Notes under the pieces: generated by a model
The model's input: the letters and a program-made list of their open reading frames with translations, nothing else
Databases searched by the model: none
Told to the model about the DNA's origin: nothing
Program-made: the position numbers and the translations under genes
Origin: Microbacterium maritypicum
Lineage (GTDB): Bacteria; Actinomycetota; Actinomycetes; Actinomycetales; Microbacteriaceae
Direction: 5' to 3'
Assembly (NCBI RefSeq): GCF_008868125.1
Contig: NZ_WAAQ01000001.1
Location: 930,001-994,000, forward strand
Length of the DNA: 64,000 bases
Shown here: one piece after another, positions 1-8,500 of the stretch
Layout: every line of letters starts with the position of its first letter
Numbering within the stretch: position 1 is the stretch's first letter

Positions 1-413
1 AGGATGCCGGGGCACAGGCGCACGACTTCTGCCACGCGGTAGAGGTCGTCCGGGTCCTTGGCGACGACCCGCAGCAGCAGGTCGGTGTCGCCGGCGGGAG
101 CGAAGCACTCCAGCACCTCGGGCACGCGGCTGAGGGCATCGATGGCGGCGGTGATCTGATGCTGATCCAACTCGACCAGGATCGACGCCGCGACGCCGCG
201 ACCCAGGGCCTGAGGGAGGATGCGCGAGCTGTGCGCGCGCAGGTATCCGCCCGATTCGAGGCGGTCGAGACGGGCATGCACCGTGCCGCGGGCGAGACCC
301 AGATCCTGGGCGATCAGGGCGACCGGCCGCCGCGGGTCCGTGTCGAGCACCGTGAGGATCCTCCGGTCGGTCTCGTCGAGGTTGGCCATTTCGATCACCG
401 TCGCCTTCGTCAT
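1..413 (-). CDS. Lrp/AsnC-family transcriptional regulator (3' end outside window)
   Basis: Read on the minus strand, the frame opens at an ATG at 413 with MTKATVIEMANLDETDRRIL, followed by an N-terminal AsnC-type helix-turn-helix (about residues 12-60: ...VALIAQDLGLARGTVHARLDRLESGGYL). The start of the ligand-binding RAM domain follows (VPEVLECFAPAGDTDLLLRV). About 137 residues are present; the family is usually about 150, so only the last few residues are missing. Such regulators bind DNA as dimers or octamers and respond to amino acids. The target cannot be read from the window, because the gene lies at the edge and its downstream neighbour is not seen. A near-perfect palindrome directly upstream of the ATG suggests autoregulation. 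The bases between this promoter and the next gene (444-648) hold no convincing gene. Confidence 0.9.
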   Translation of the reverse strand, partial: MTKATVIEMANLDETDRRILTVLDTDPRRPVALIAQDLGLARGTVHARLDRLESGGYLRAHSSRILPQALGRGVAASILVELDQHQITAAIDALSRVPEVLECFAPAGDTDLLLRVVAKDPDDLYRVAEVVRLCPGI

Positions 414-420
414 CGGGTCA

Positions 421-443
421 TGATTGATCGAATCGATCAATCA
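421..443. promoter_or_regulatory. Palindromic operator upstream of the Lrp-type gene
   Basis: Two perfect 11-bp arms (TGATTGATCGA and its complement TCGATCAATCA) flank one central base, ending eight bases before the start codon. Size, symmetry and AT content fit an Lrp/AsnC operator. The position would block ribosome loading or the end of the promoter, so negative autoregulation is the simplest reading. The symmetry is seen; the function is inferred. Confidence 0.75.
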
Positions 444-648
444 GAATCCACTCTATGGTCTTCGTGATCGCCGTGTGTTGGAATCAGTGTCAGAAACGCA
501 GGATGTCGGCCACGAGCGGACATCGAGCACACTCGACGCGGAGGCCACGAGCCCGCAGTCGCCGAGTGCAGACGGCGACGGGCCACGAGCCTCTGTCGGC
601 CCCGTCCCGATGAGGGGCGGGGCAGGCGCTGTCATCGCACGTCGAGCG

Positions 649-2322
649 TCAGTCCCGGGGCACCAGCAGGCGCAGCTGCACCATGGCCGAGAACCGGGCT
701 TCCGGATCGGTCAGATCGAGTCCGCTGATCTCCGACAGGCGGCGCAACCGGTAGCGGAACGTGTTGGGGTGCGTGTAGACCCGTGCGGCGGCGACCGCCA
801 CATCTCCGAAGGCGTCGAGCCAGGCCCGCAGCGTCTCGACCAGATGCGTGCCCTTCTCCCGGTCCTGCGCCAGCAGCTGCGCGACCGGACCGGTCGGCTG
901 GTCGCCCCGGGCGCGGACGAGGTCGCCGAGCTCGACCAGCAGGGCCTCCATCTGCACGGCCGTGAAGCGTGCCACGGGTTCGTGCGAGGGCGCCTGACGG
1001 ACCACACGGAGCGCGCGGTCGGCGTTCGCGCGCGACGACGGGATGCTCGCTGCCTCCTGCGCCACGGTGCCGACCCCGATGCGGATCTCGCTCGTCGCGC
1101 CGAGCCGGCCGAGGAAGTCCGCCGCGACCCGCGCGGCACGGCTGTCGGCATCGCTGGTCTGTGCACCGCCGTGATCGGCGTCGCCCTGCTCCGGTCGGAT
1201 GCCGACGACGGCGTACACGACGTTTCCGATCACGGCCACCGCCGAACGGAGATACACGGCGCCCAGATGCACGGCGAACGCATCGGCGATCCGCTGCCGC
1301 TCGGCAACTCCGCGGGCTCCGGCGGACGGCTCGTCATCGACCTCTTCTGTGGCCGACAGCGCGAGCACCACACACCGGTGGTCGCTCAGACGAAGTCGCG
1401 CCGTCGCATCCGTCGCCCCCGGGCCTCCTTCGAGGATCGTGGCGAGCAGGTCGGCGCGCAGCCGACGCTCGACGTCCGCTCCGGCGCGCAGCCGCAGCAG
1501 GTGCAGGGCCACCAGGCCCGCGGAGTCCTTGAGCGCCTGCACGCGATCGGGGGAGAGGGGCTCCTGCACCGCGGCCCAGATCGAGCCGAGGATCTCATCG
1601 CCCGCGCGCACCGCCAGTGCCACGCGGGGGAACGAGGGGAGGCCCTCGGTGTTGAGCACAGGACCGACGTCGATCGGATCCTCGCTGCGGTACAGCTCCT
1701 GGAAGACGCCGCGCTCCTCGAGCTGCCGGGCGAACCGTTCGGGCACCTGCCGACCGAGCACCGTCTCGATGCGGGCCGGATCGGCTTCGTGCTGGCGGCC
1801 GGAGAACGCGACCACCCGGGAGTTGCGGTCCTCGATCGTGACCGGCGCATTCAGCAAGGTCGCGATCGCATTCGCGAGCGCGAACAGGTCGCCGGAGGGC
1901 ATCCCGCCCAGCGTCGTGGCCGCCTGGTCGCCGACGTCGCCCTCGGCGATCAGCGAGCGCAGCATCGCGGTCAGCTGTGCCCACGAAGCACCGCGGGTGA
2001 GGGCGAGGACCGGGATGCCGCTGGCCTCGGACGCTTCGCGCACCGGCTGCTCCGCCCGCACCGGAGCGCGCAGCACGAGGGCGGAGGCGTGCTGGGCGGC
2101 GAGGGTCCGCAGCAACGCGGCGATCTCATCCGGATCGCTCAGCCCGACGCCCAGCACGAGCGCACCGCGCATCGGCATCGCGTCGTCGAGAACGTCGTGG
2201 ATCACGACGGTCTCGATCTCGGCGTCGTCGTCGGCCGCGCCGCTCACCACTTCGAGCAGTGTGGTGCCGAGGTCTTCGATGACCCGGCCGAGGCTGGCGC
2301 GGGGCCTGGTCGTCACGGACAT
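649..2322 (-). CDS. PucR-family transcriptional regulator
   Basis: Protein of 557 residues starting MSVTTRPRASLGRV. The N-terminal half (about 10-130) matches the PucR ligand-sensing domain. The middle resembles the GAF/GGDEF-like linker of the family. The last 60 residues are the PucR-type helix-turn-helix (VAAARVYTHPNTFRYRLRRL). PucR proteins regulate catabolic genes for purines, amino acids or GABA according to a metabolite signal. It lies 124 bp downstream of the NSAR-GNAT-M20 genes on the same strand, so it is the likeliest local regulator of the D-amino acid operon, possibly as its last gene. A longer reading frame extends upstream to 2427, but it crosses a perfect inverted repeat, and the conserved domain begins at the ATG chosen here. 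Ligand unknown. Confidence 0.88.
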   Translation of the reverse strand: MSVTTRPRASLGRVIEDLGTTLLEVVSGAADDDAEIETVVIHDVLDDAMPMRGALVLGVGLSDPDEIAALLRTLAAQHASALVLRAPVRAEQPVREASEASGIPVLALTRGASWAQLTAMLRSLIAEGDVGDQAATTLGGMPSGDLFALANAIATLLNAPVTIEDRNSRVVAFSGRQHEADPARIETVLGRQVPERFARQLEERGVFQELYRSEDPIDVGPVLNTEGLPSFPRVALAVRAGDEILGSIWAAVQEPLSPDRVQALKDSAGLVALHLLRLRAGADVERRLRADLLATILEGGPGATDATARLRLSDHRCVVLALSATEEVDDEPSAGARGVAERQRIADAFAVHLGAVYLRSAVAVIGNVVYAVVGIRPEQGDADHGGAQTSDADSRAARVAADFLGRLGATSEIRIGVGTVAQEAASIPSSRANADRALRVVRQAPSHEPVARFTAVQMEALLVELGDLVRARGDQPTGPVAQLLAQDREKGTHLVETLRAWLDAFGDVAVAAARVYTHPNTFRYRLRRLSEISGLDLTDPEARFSAMVQLRLLVPRD

Positions 2323-2366
2323 GAGCACAGGGCCCAGGCTAGGGGGCGACCGCCGGTCGCGGAGCT

Positions 2367-2427
2367 GTGGGGCACGACGAAATCGTATCGACTCTTCGTC
2401 GATCTCGACAGGATCATCGTGCCCCAC
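2367..2427. promoter_or_regulatory. Inverted repeat between the racemase gene and the PucR gene
   Basis: Perfect 11-bp arms, GTGGGGCACGA at 2367-2377 and TCGTGCCCCAC at 2417-2427, are separated by 39 bp in the 124-bp gap upstream of the PucR start. The spacing of about five helical turns between arm centres suits a dimeric or looping regulator better than a terminator, and no T-run follows. It could equally be a weak long-loop hairpin ending the upstream operon. Confidence 0.5.
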
Positions 2428-2446
2428 TCGGGACGTCAGCCCGCGT

Positions 2447-3553
2447 TCAGAGGGTGATCCACTCGGTGCGCACCGTCACGGCGTCCAGCGCGTCGGGGTC
2501 GGGGGTGACCCCGATCCCCGGCCCCGTGGGAACCGTGAGCGTGCCATCTTCCACGACGAAGGGATCGGTGATGTCGCGCGAGTAGTAGCGGCCGGAACCC
2601 GAGGTGTCGCCTGGGAGCGTGAAGCCCGGCAGGGCGGCGAGGGCGACGTTCGCCGCGCGCCCGATCCCGGTCTCCAGCATCCCGCCGCACCACACCGGGA
2701 TGTCGTTGGCGACGCACACGTCGTGGATGCGACGCGCTTCGAGGTACCCGCCGACGCGACCCGGCTTGATGTTCACGATGGAGCACGCGCCGAGAGCGAT
2801 CGCGTCCGCCGCCGCCCTCGCCGACACGATCGACTCGTCCAGGCACACCGGGGTCGTGATCGCCCTGGCCAGCTGCGCGTGGCCGAGCAGGTCCTCCTCG
2901 TCGAGCGGCTGCTCGATCAGGAGCAGGTCGAACGGATCGAGCTTGGCGAGATGCCGCGCATCCCCGCGGTGGTAGGCGGTGTTCGCGTCGACCTGCAGCA
3001 GCACGTCGTCGCCGAAGCGCTCACGCACGGCGCGCACGGGCTCGATGTCCCATCCCGGCTCGATCTTGAGCTTGATGCGCACGTACCCCTCGTCGAGGTA
3101 GCCGCCCACCGCGCCCAGCAGCTCGGGGATCGAGTCCATGATCCCCACCGAGACGCCGCAGTCGACCCGGTCGCGCACGGCGCCGAGCTCGCGGGAGAGG
3201 GGCACTCCGGTGGCCCGCAGCTCGGCATCGAGGATCGCCAGCTCGACGGCGGCCTTCGACATGCGATGCCCCTTGAACTTCGCGAGAGCGGGAGCGACGC
3301 CCCCGGCATCCAGATCCTTCACCTGGGCGAGCGCCGGCAGCAGGAATCGAGTGATCACATCGACGCTCGCCTCGACGTACTCCGAGGAGTACAGCGGGTC
3401 GTTCATCGCGACACCCTCGCCCCAGCCCTCCGCCTCGTCGGTGACGGCGCGGACCACCAGCGCCTCGCGCACGGTCTGCACGCCGAACGACGTCCGAAAC
3501 GGCGACACCAGCGGCATCTCGATCACACGCAGCTCGAATCCGGTGAGCTTCAT
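2447..3553 (-). CDS. N-succinylamino acid racemase / o-succinylbenzoate synthase family (enolase superfamily)
   Basis: This 368-residue protein has the full catalytic set of the NSAR/OSBS branch at the numbering used for the Amycolatopsis enzyme. The first acid-base lysine is in the K161-x-K163 motif (IKLKIEPG). The metal ligands are D189 (QVDANTAY), E214 (LLIEQPL) and D239 (CLDES). The second lysine is K263 (NIKPGRVGG). The enzyme should interconvert N-acyl, probably N-succinyl, D- and L-amino acids. Many database relatives are labelled MenC, but no menaquinone gene is nearby. The gene overlaps the GNAT gene by four bases, and the M20 gene overlaps that in turn, reproducing the Geobacillus NSAR gene set. 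An AGGAGA ribosome site precedes the ATG. Last enzyme gene of the 17-kb operon. Confidence 0.9.
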   Translation of the reverse strand: MKLTGFELRVIEMPLVSPFRTSFGVQTVREALVVRAVTDEAEGWGEGVAMNDPLYSSEYVEASVDVITRFLLPALAQVKDLDAGGVAPALAKFKGHRMSKAAVELAILDAELRATGVPLSRELGAVRDRVDCGVSVGIMDSIPELLGAVGGYLDEGYVRIKLKIEPGWDIEPVRAVRERFGDDVLLQVDANTAYHRGDARHLAKLDPFDLLLIEQPLDEEDLLGHAQLARAITTPVCLDESIVSARAAADAIALGACSIVNIKPGRVGGYLEARRIHDVCVANDIPVWCGGMLETGIGRAANVALAALPGFTLPGDTSGSGRYYSRDITDPFVVEDGTLTVPTGPGIGVTPDPDALDAVTVRTEWITL

Positions 3554-4425
3554 CCCTGTTCTCCTCTGTCGATGGTGTACGCGCCGGAGCGGTCGAACGA
3601 GAGCACGCGCCCTCCACCCTCCAGCGATGATCCGAGAGTCTCGCGCAGCGCCAGACGCCACGCGGTCGCGAGTGCCGGCTCCGTGAGGCGCAACGTCTCG
3701 ATGTCGCGCGGCAGTGCCACGCGCACCAGGCGCGCGTCGGTGCGATGGCGGAGCGGTCCGAGATCCTCGCCCACACCGAGCAGCGGCTCGGCGGCCGCGA
3801 TGTCGCCCGCAGCATCGAACGGCTCCCCGTGACAGGCCGCCACGACCCGGGGGTCGCGCACGTACCAGGTCACCAGCATCCGGTCGGTGTCGTCGGCACC
3901 GTTGAGAGCGTCGGCCATGTGCCCGTAGAAGTTGCGGTGGTACGACGTCGGCGTCGCGGCGAGCTTCACGAGGTTGAAGTGCGCGTTGCGGCTGATGAGC
4001 GGATCGAAGGTCCAGGAGATCTCGTCGAGTCCTTCCTCCAGCGCCCACGCGCGCTGATGCACCTTGAGGGCGAAGCCGACGCTGCGCCCCCGCATCCGCG
4101 AGGAGACACCGGCGATGTGGCTGTGCAGGGCGCGCTGATCGGGCGCGGCGAAGAACCCGAAGCATGCGCCGACGAGCTCGTCGTTCTCGAACGCGCCGCC
4201 CACATAGCTGCCGGCCTTCGACAGGGCCCGCAGCGTCTCGACGTTGACGGGGGAGGTCTCGCCCTGCTTCGTCCAGATGCTCTGGAACAGCGCGGCGACC
4301 CTGGCGAAATCGCCCACCTCGGAGAGCAGCCGGATCTCCACCCCGGCTCTCGTGGCGGCGGCGATCGCGGCGTCGGAGGCTTCCTCCGGCGAGGCGCGGA
4401 AGGCCGCGGCATCCGTCATGCTCAT
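3550..4425 (-). CDS. GNAT-family N-acyltransferase (COG3375 type), probable D-amino acid N-succinyltransferase
   Basis: Protein of 291 residues starting MSMTDAAAF. The GNAT core is recognisable: strands around GAFENDELVGACFGFFA, then HSHIAGVSSRMRGRSVGFALK, which supplies the pyrophosphate-binding segment, and the family signature LDEISWTFDPLISRNAHFNL seen in COG3375 proteins. In Geobacillus a homologue next to NSAR transfers succinyl from succinyl-CoA to D-amino acids, and this gene has the same neighbours (M20 upstream, NSAR downstream, four-base overlaps on both sides). I therefore infer the same first step here: D-amino acid plus succinyl-CoA gives N-succinyl-D-amino acid. The family assignment is firm. 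Acyl donor and amino acid range are inferred only from context, and acetyl-CoA use is the main alternative. Confidence 0.82.
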   Translation of the reverse strand: MSMTDAAAFRASPEEASDAAIAAATRAGVEIRLLSEVGDFARVAALFQSIWTKQGETSPVNVETLRALSKAGSYVGGAFENDELVGACFGFFAAPDQRALHSHIAGVSSRMRGRSVGFALKVHQRAWALEEGLDEISWTFDPLISRNAHFNLVKLAATPTSYHRNFYGHMADALNGADDTDRMLVTWYVRDPRVVAACHGEPFDAAGDIAAAEPLLGVGEDLGPLRHRTDARLVRVALPRDIETLRLTEPALATAWRLALRETLGSSLEGGGRVLSFDRSGAYTIDRGEQG

Positions 4426-5579
4426 ACCCTTCCTCCTGCCGGCGTCCCGTGCCCTGTAGCGGATCTCTCTCGGTCAGCCAGCGCGGCGGCGATCAGCTCC
4501 CGCAGCAGCAACGTGCGCTCGGGGATCATCGCGACCACCACATGCTCGTCGTCGGCGTGCGCGCCGCCGCCCACAGCGCCCAGGCCATCGAGTGTCGGCA
4601 CGCCGAGAGCCGCGGTGAAGTTGCCGTCGGAGGCCCCGCCGACCGCAACACCCTGGAACGGCGTCAGGCCGGAGCTCTCGCCGATCGCGACGGCCTGTGC
4701 GAACAGGTGTGCCGATGATTCCGGCTCCAGCGGAGGACGGTTCGCGCCACCCTCCACGCGGATGGACGCACCCGGAAGCGTCGCGGGGATGGCGCGGAGT
4801 GCCGCATCCACCCTGTCCTGCTCGGCGACCGTGCGCACCCGCACATCGACCGCGAACTCCGCCTCGGCCGGCACCGTGTTCGTGGTGCTGCCGGCGCGCA
4901 GGAGCGTGGGGGTCACGCTGGTTCCGGCGTTCGCGTCGCCGAGCCGGGAGATCGCGAGCAGCAGGTGCGCGGCCTCGACCGCGGCGTTCACACCGCGTTC
5001 CGGTTCCAGTCCGGCGTGCGCCGCCCGCCCCGCGATATGCACGCGGTACAGCGAGACGCCCTTGCGGGCGATCTTCACGGCGCCGTCGTCGGCTGCCGCT
5101 TCGAGCACGAACGCCGCGGTGCAGCCGAGCGCCTCCTGCTCGATCAGCGTGCGCGAGCTGGGAGAGCCCAGCTCCTCGTCTCCCGTGATCAGGATGCTGA
5201 CGCCGGTGCGGTCGGGCAGCGCCGCCACGGCGTGCAAGGCCATCACGACCCCGGTCTTCATGTCGAAGCATCCCGGGCCGCGCAGCACGCCATCGTCGAC
5301 CCGGAAAGGAAGCCGCTGCAGCGAGCCGAGGGGCCAGACCGTGTCGTGGTGGCCGAGGACGAGCACGACCGGATCGCCGAACCGCCAGCGCAGGTGGGTG
5401 CGCCCGTCGATCACGATGCGCTCCGGCGCGGTGCCCAGAAGCCTCTCGCCGAGGGCCGCGAGCACATCGGCGCTGCGGGCGACGGCATCGAGGTCGTCCG
5501 ACGGCGACTCGCAGGAGACGAGGGTCTCGATGTCGGCCAGGACCAGGTCGAGGTCCGGGCCCGCCTGCACGCTCATCAC
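4422..5579 (-). CDS. M20-family metallohydrolase, probable N-succinyl-L-amino acid desuccinylase
   Basis: Protein of 385 residues with the di-zinc M20 pattern in order: HHDTVWP (first histidine ligand and aspartate), GPGCFDMKTG (bridging aspartate), GDEELGS (catalytic glutamate pair) and a C-terminal GGGAHADDEH (last histidine ligand). The dimerisation (lid) domain occupies roughly residues 175-285. The family includes CPG2-type carboxypeptidases and N-acyl-amino acid deacylases. Sitting immediately upstream of the GNAT and NSAR genes with four-base overlaps, it best fits the L-specific desuccinylase that makes the D- to L-amino acid route irreversible by releasing free L-amino acid and succinate. 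A plain dipeptidase or glutamate carboxypeptidase cannot be excluded. There is no signal peptide, so it acts in the cytoplasm. Confidence 0.85.
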   Translation of the reverse strand: MMSVQAGPDLDLVLADIETLVSCESPSDDLDAVARSADVLAALGERLLGTAPERIVIDGRTHLRWRFGDPVVLVLGHHDTVWPLGSLQRLPFRVDDGVLRGPGCFDMKTGVVMALHAVAALPDRTGVSILITGDEELGSPSSRTLIEQEALGCTAAFVLEAAADDGAVKIARKGVSLYRVHIAGRAAHAGLEPERGVNAAVEAAHLLLAISRLGDANAGTSVTPTLLRAGSTTNTVPAEAEFAVDVRVRTVAEQDRVDAALRAIPATLPGASIRVEGGANRPPLEPESSAHLFAQAVAIGESSGLTPFQGVAVGGASDGNFTAALGVPTLDGLGAVGGGAHADDEHVVVAMIPERTLLLRELIAAALADRERSATGHGTPAGGRV

Positions 5580-8500
5580 GACACCTTCGGCGCTGCGCGC
5601 ACGCCGTGGTGCAGATAGCGCTCGCCGCTGGGCAGGGAGTAGAAGACCACGGCGTGCCAGGCCTGCTCGCCCTCCGTGCGCATCACGAACTCGCCGGGGC
5701 GGACGGGCACCAGCGGGTGCTCCTGCACGGGGTCGGGGAGTAGCGCCGCGAGGGGACCGTTCAAGGTCGTGCGCATGCGCAGTCCCTCGTCGTCGCGGAA
5801 GATCTCGGTGCGCACACCGGCCCGGTCGTAGATGCCCTCGAACTCCGAGAAGTCAGCGGTGAAGGGCTCCTCGGGCGGGACGAGTCCCGCAGGCAGGTGC
5901 ACGTCGGCGACCTCGGCGAAGATCTCCCCGAAGAGCGCGTCGTACAGGTCGCGGATGTTCCCGCCGTTGGCGAGCAGCGTCACCGCGACGCCCTCGTCGA
6001 GCAGGATGCGCAGGAAGGACGACTGTCCGATGGTGTTGCCGTCGTGGCCGACGAGCTTGCGGCCGCCCCAGTCGAAGCGGATCCAGCCGATGCCCCAGCT
6101 GTCGCCGATCGAGTACGGATCCGGCACATCGACCTCGTGCTGCTGCATCCGCTCCACGCTGGCCTCCGAGAGCACCCGCGTGCCGTCGGCGGCCAGGCCC
6201 CCGGTGAGGTGCATGCGGGCGAACGCGAGCACGTCGGCGGTGGTGGAGTTGATGAGACCCGCCGGCCCCATCGAGCGGGGGAGCATCCACGCCGGGGCGA
6301 GCGTCGGTCCCTCGTCTCCGACCTCGGTGTGGCCGCTCGCCGCGCGGAACATGATCGCCTCCTCCGGCAGAGTGCACGAGTGCGTGAGCCCGAGCGGGGT
6401 GAACAGCAGGTCTCGCATGGCCTGATCCCAGCTGGTGCCGGTGATCTTCTCGATCACGCGGCCGGCGAGCACGAATCCCGAGTTGCAGTACGACATGGTC
6501 GCACCGAGCGGATGGTTCTGCGCGACCCCGTCGAGCAGCGCGACGTACTTCTCGAGGGTGTCGTCACCGCGACCGGTGTCGGTGAACACGTCGCCGTCGA
6601 TCCCGCTGGTGTGACTGAGCAGGTGGCGCATCGTGACGGTGCGGGTGACTTCGGCATCGGACGAGGCGAACTCCGGCACGTAATCGACGATCGGGGCGTC
6701 GAGATCGAGCCGACCCTCGTCGACCAGGCGCATCACCACGGATGCCGTCCACACCTTGCCCATCGAGCCGATCTGGAACACCGAGTCGTCGGTGGTCTCG
6801 ATCCCGGTGCGCACGTTGAGTATGCCGTGATGGGCATACACCGGATCCTCGCCGAGGCGGAGGATGCCGAGCGTCGCACCGGGAACCTTGTGCGCCTCTG
6901 CGAGGGCACTCAGTCGCTGCTGCCAGTGGCGGGCGTCGAGACGTGCGCGCACGGGCTTTCCCGCCGGCGGTGCGTACTGCTCCACCCAGTCGATCACCCG
7001 TCGGGAGTAGTCCGCCCGGTGCGAGGGAGGTCCGGAGAGCACGAACAGGTGCGAGCCGCCGGGGTACAGCACGAGCCGCGTGGGAACGTTCCGCTCGCGC
7101 AGCGCCGTGAACCATTGCTCGGCCTGACCCACCGGGCAGCGGTCGTCCGCCGCGCCATGCAGGATGAGCGTGGGAGTGGTGACCCGGTCGACCTGCGTGT
7201 ACGGCGACTGCGCCGAGATGCGATCCTCGTCGCGCCAGGGCAGACCGCCGTTCTCCTTCGCGGAGAGATGGTGGCCGAAATCGGAGGTGCCGCCCATCGA
7301 GAACAGGTCGGTGACCACACCTCCGGCCACGGCCGCGGCGAAGCGGTCGTCGCGGGAAGTGAGGTAACAGGTCATGAAGCCGCCGTAGCTGTACCCGGTG
7401 ACGGCGAGTCGGGCCGGGTCCGCGATGCCCTCTGCCACGAGCAGGTCGATCGGCTCGAGGAAGTCGTTCGCGTCACTGACGCCCCACTCGCCGGAGACCG
7501 CGGCGAAGAACGCGTCACCGTAGCCGTCGCTGCCGCGGGGGTTGAGGGTGAGGATCGCCCAGCCGCGGCGCGCGAGCACCTGGTGGTACGGGTGGATGAG
7601 GTCGGCGGCACCGTTCCAGGCGTTGTGCGGCCCGCCGTGCACGTCGAGCAGCAGCGGGAGAGGCCCCGTGGCGTCGGGATCGCGGCGCAGCCATCCGGTG
7701 ACCACGGTGCCGTCGGAGATCGTGAAGCGACGTTCCTCGGCCGGGACGAGCTCGACGTCGGGCGTGCCGTATGCGGTGAGGATGTGCGTCGGTCCGCCGC
7801 CGAGGTCCACGAGGGCGACGTCGCCGAACGACTCCGGCGTCGCGAGCACGATCGCGGCCGAGGATCCGGCGATCGACAGCCCCGACACGTTCGCGGTGCC
7901 GTCCACGAGCGACACGGCGCCCGTGCCGTCCTGTGCCACGCGGTACACGTGCGAGTAGCCGTTGTCGCGCAGGCAGAACACGATGTCGCCGTCGTCCGTG
8001 AACTTCGGCATACCGCCGGGGTAGCCGGGACCGCCCGGCATCACGTTGCGGTCGAGGCTCGCCGTGACGTTCCGTGCATCGCCGCCGTCGATCGGGAAGA
8101 GCAGCAGGTCCGCATTGCCGACCTCGGTGTCGGTGCGTCCGACCGCGAGCACATGGCGACCATCCGGGGTCCAGCCCACGGCCGTCGCCTGCACATCGGC
8201 GGCGCTGACCTGCACGGCCTCGCTGTTCGGATCGGTCGAGGAGCGCACGAACACGGGGATCCGCATCGTCAGATCCGCGTCGTCGTCGACGCTCGTGGAG
8301 TAGGCGATCCGCGTGCCGTCGGGCGACCAGAACGGCTCGGATGCGTGCGAGCGCCCGTGAGTGAGCACCGTGATCTTCCCCGAGGCGACGTCGAGCACAT
8401 GCAGCTGCTGCACCAGGGTGCCGAGGTTGCCGGCGCCGTCTGCCTTGTAGCCGAGCCGGTCGGCGGCGGTCGGTGCCGACCGGCGCGCGAGGATCGTCTC

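Noticed and set aside
424..2457. Plus-strand open frame of 677 codons opposite the PucR gene
   Set aside because: Arginine- and glycine-rich composition with no domain; it mirrors the minus-strand PucR codons, as expected in high-GC DNA.
2447..3553. Calling the enolase-superfamily gene menC
   Set aside because: No menaquinone genes are near; coupling with GNAT and M20 genes points to N-succinylamino acid racemase. OSBS side activity remains possible.
1199..3832. Plus-strand open frame of 877 codons over the PucR, NSAR and GNAT genes
   Set aside because: It spans three well-supported opposite genes and has no recognisable motif.
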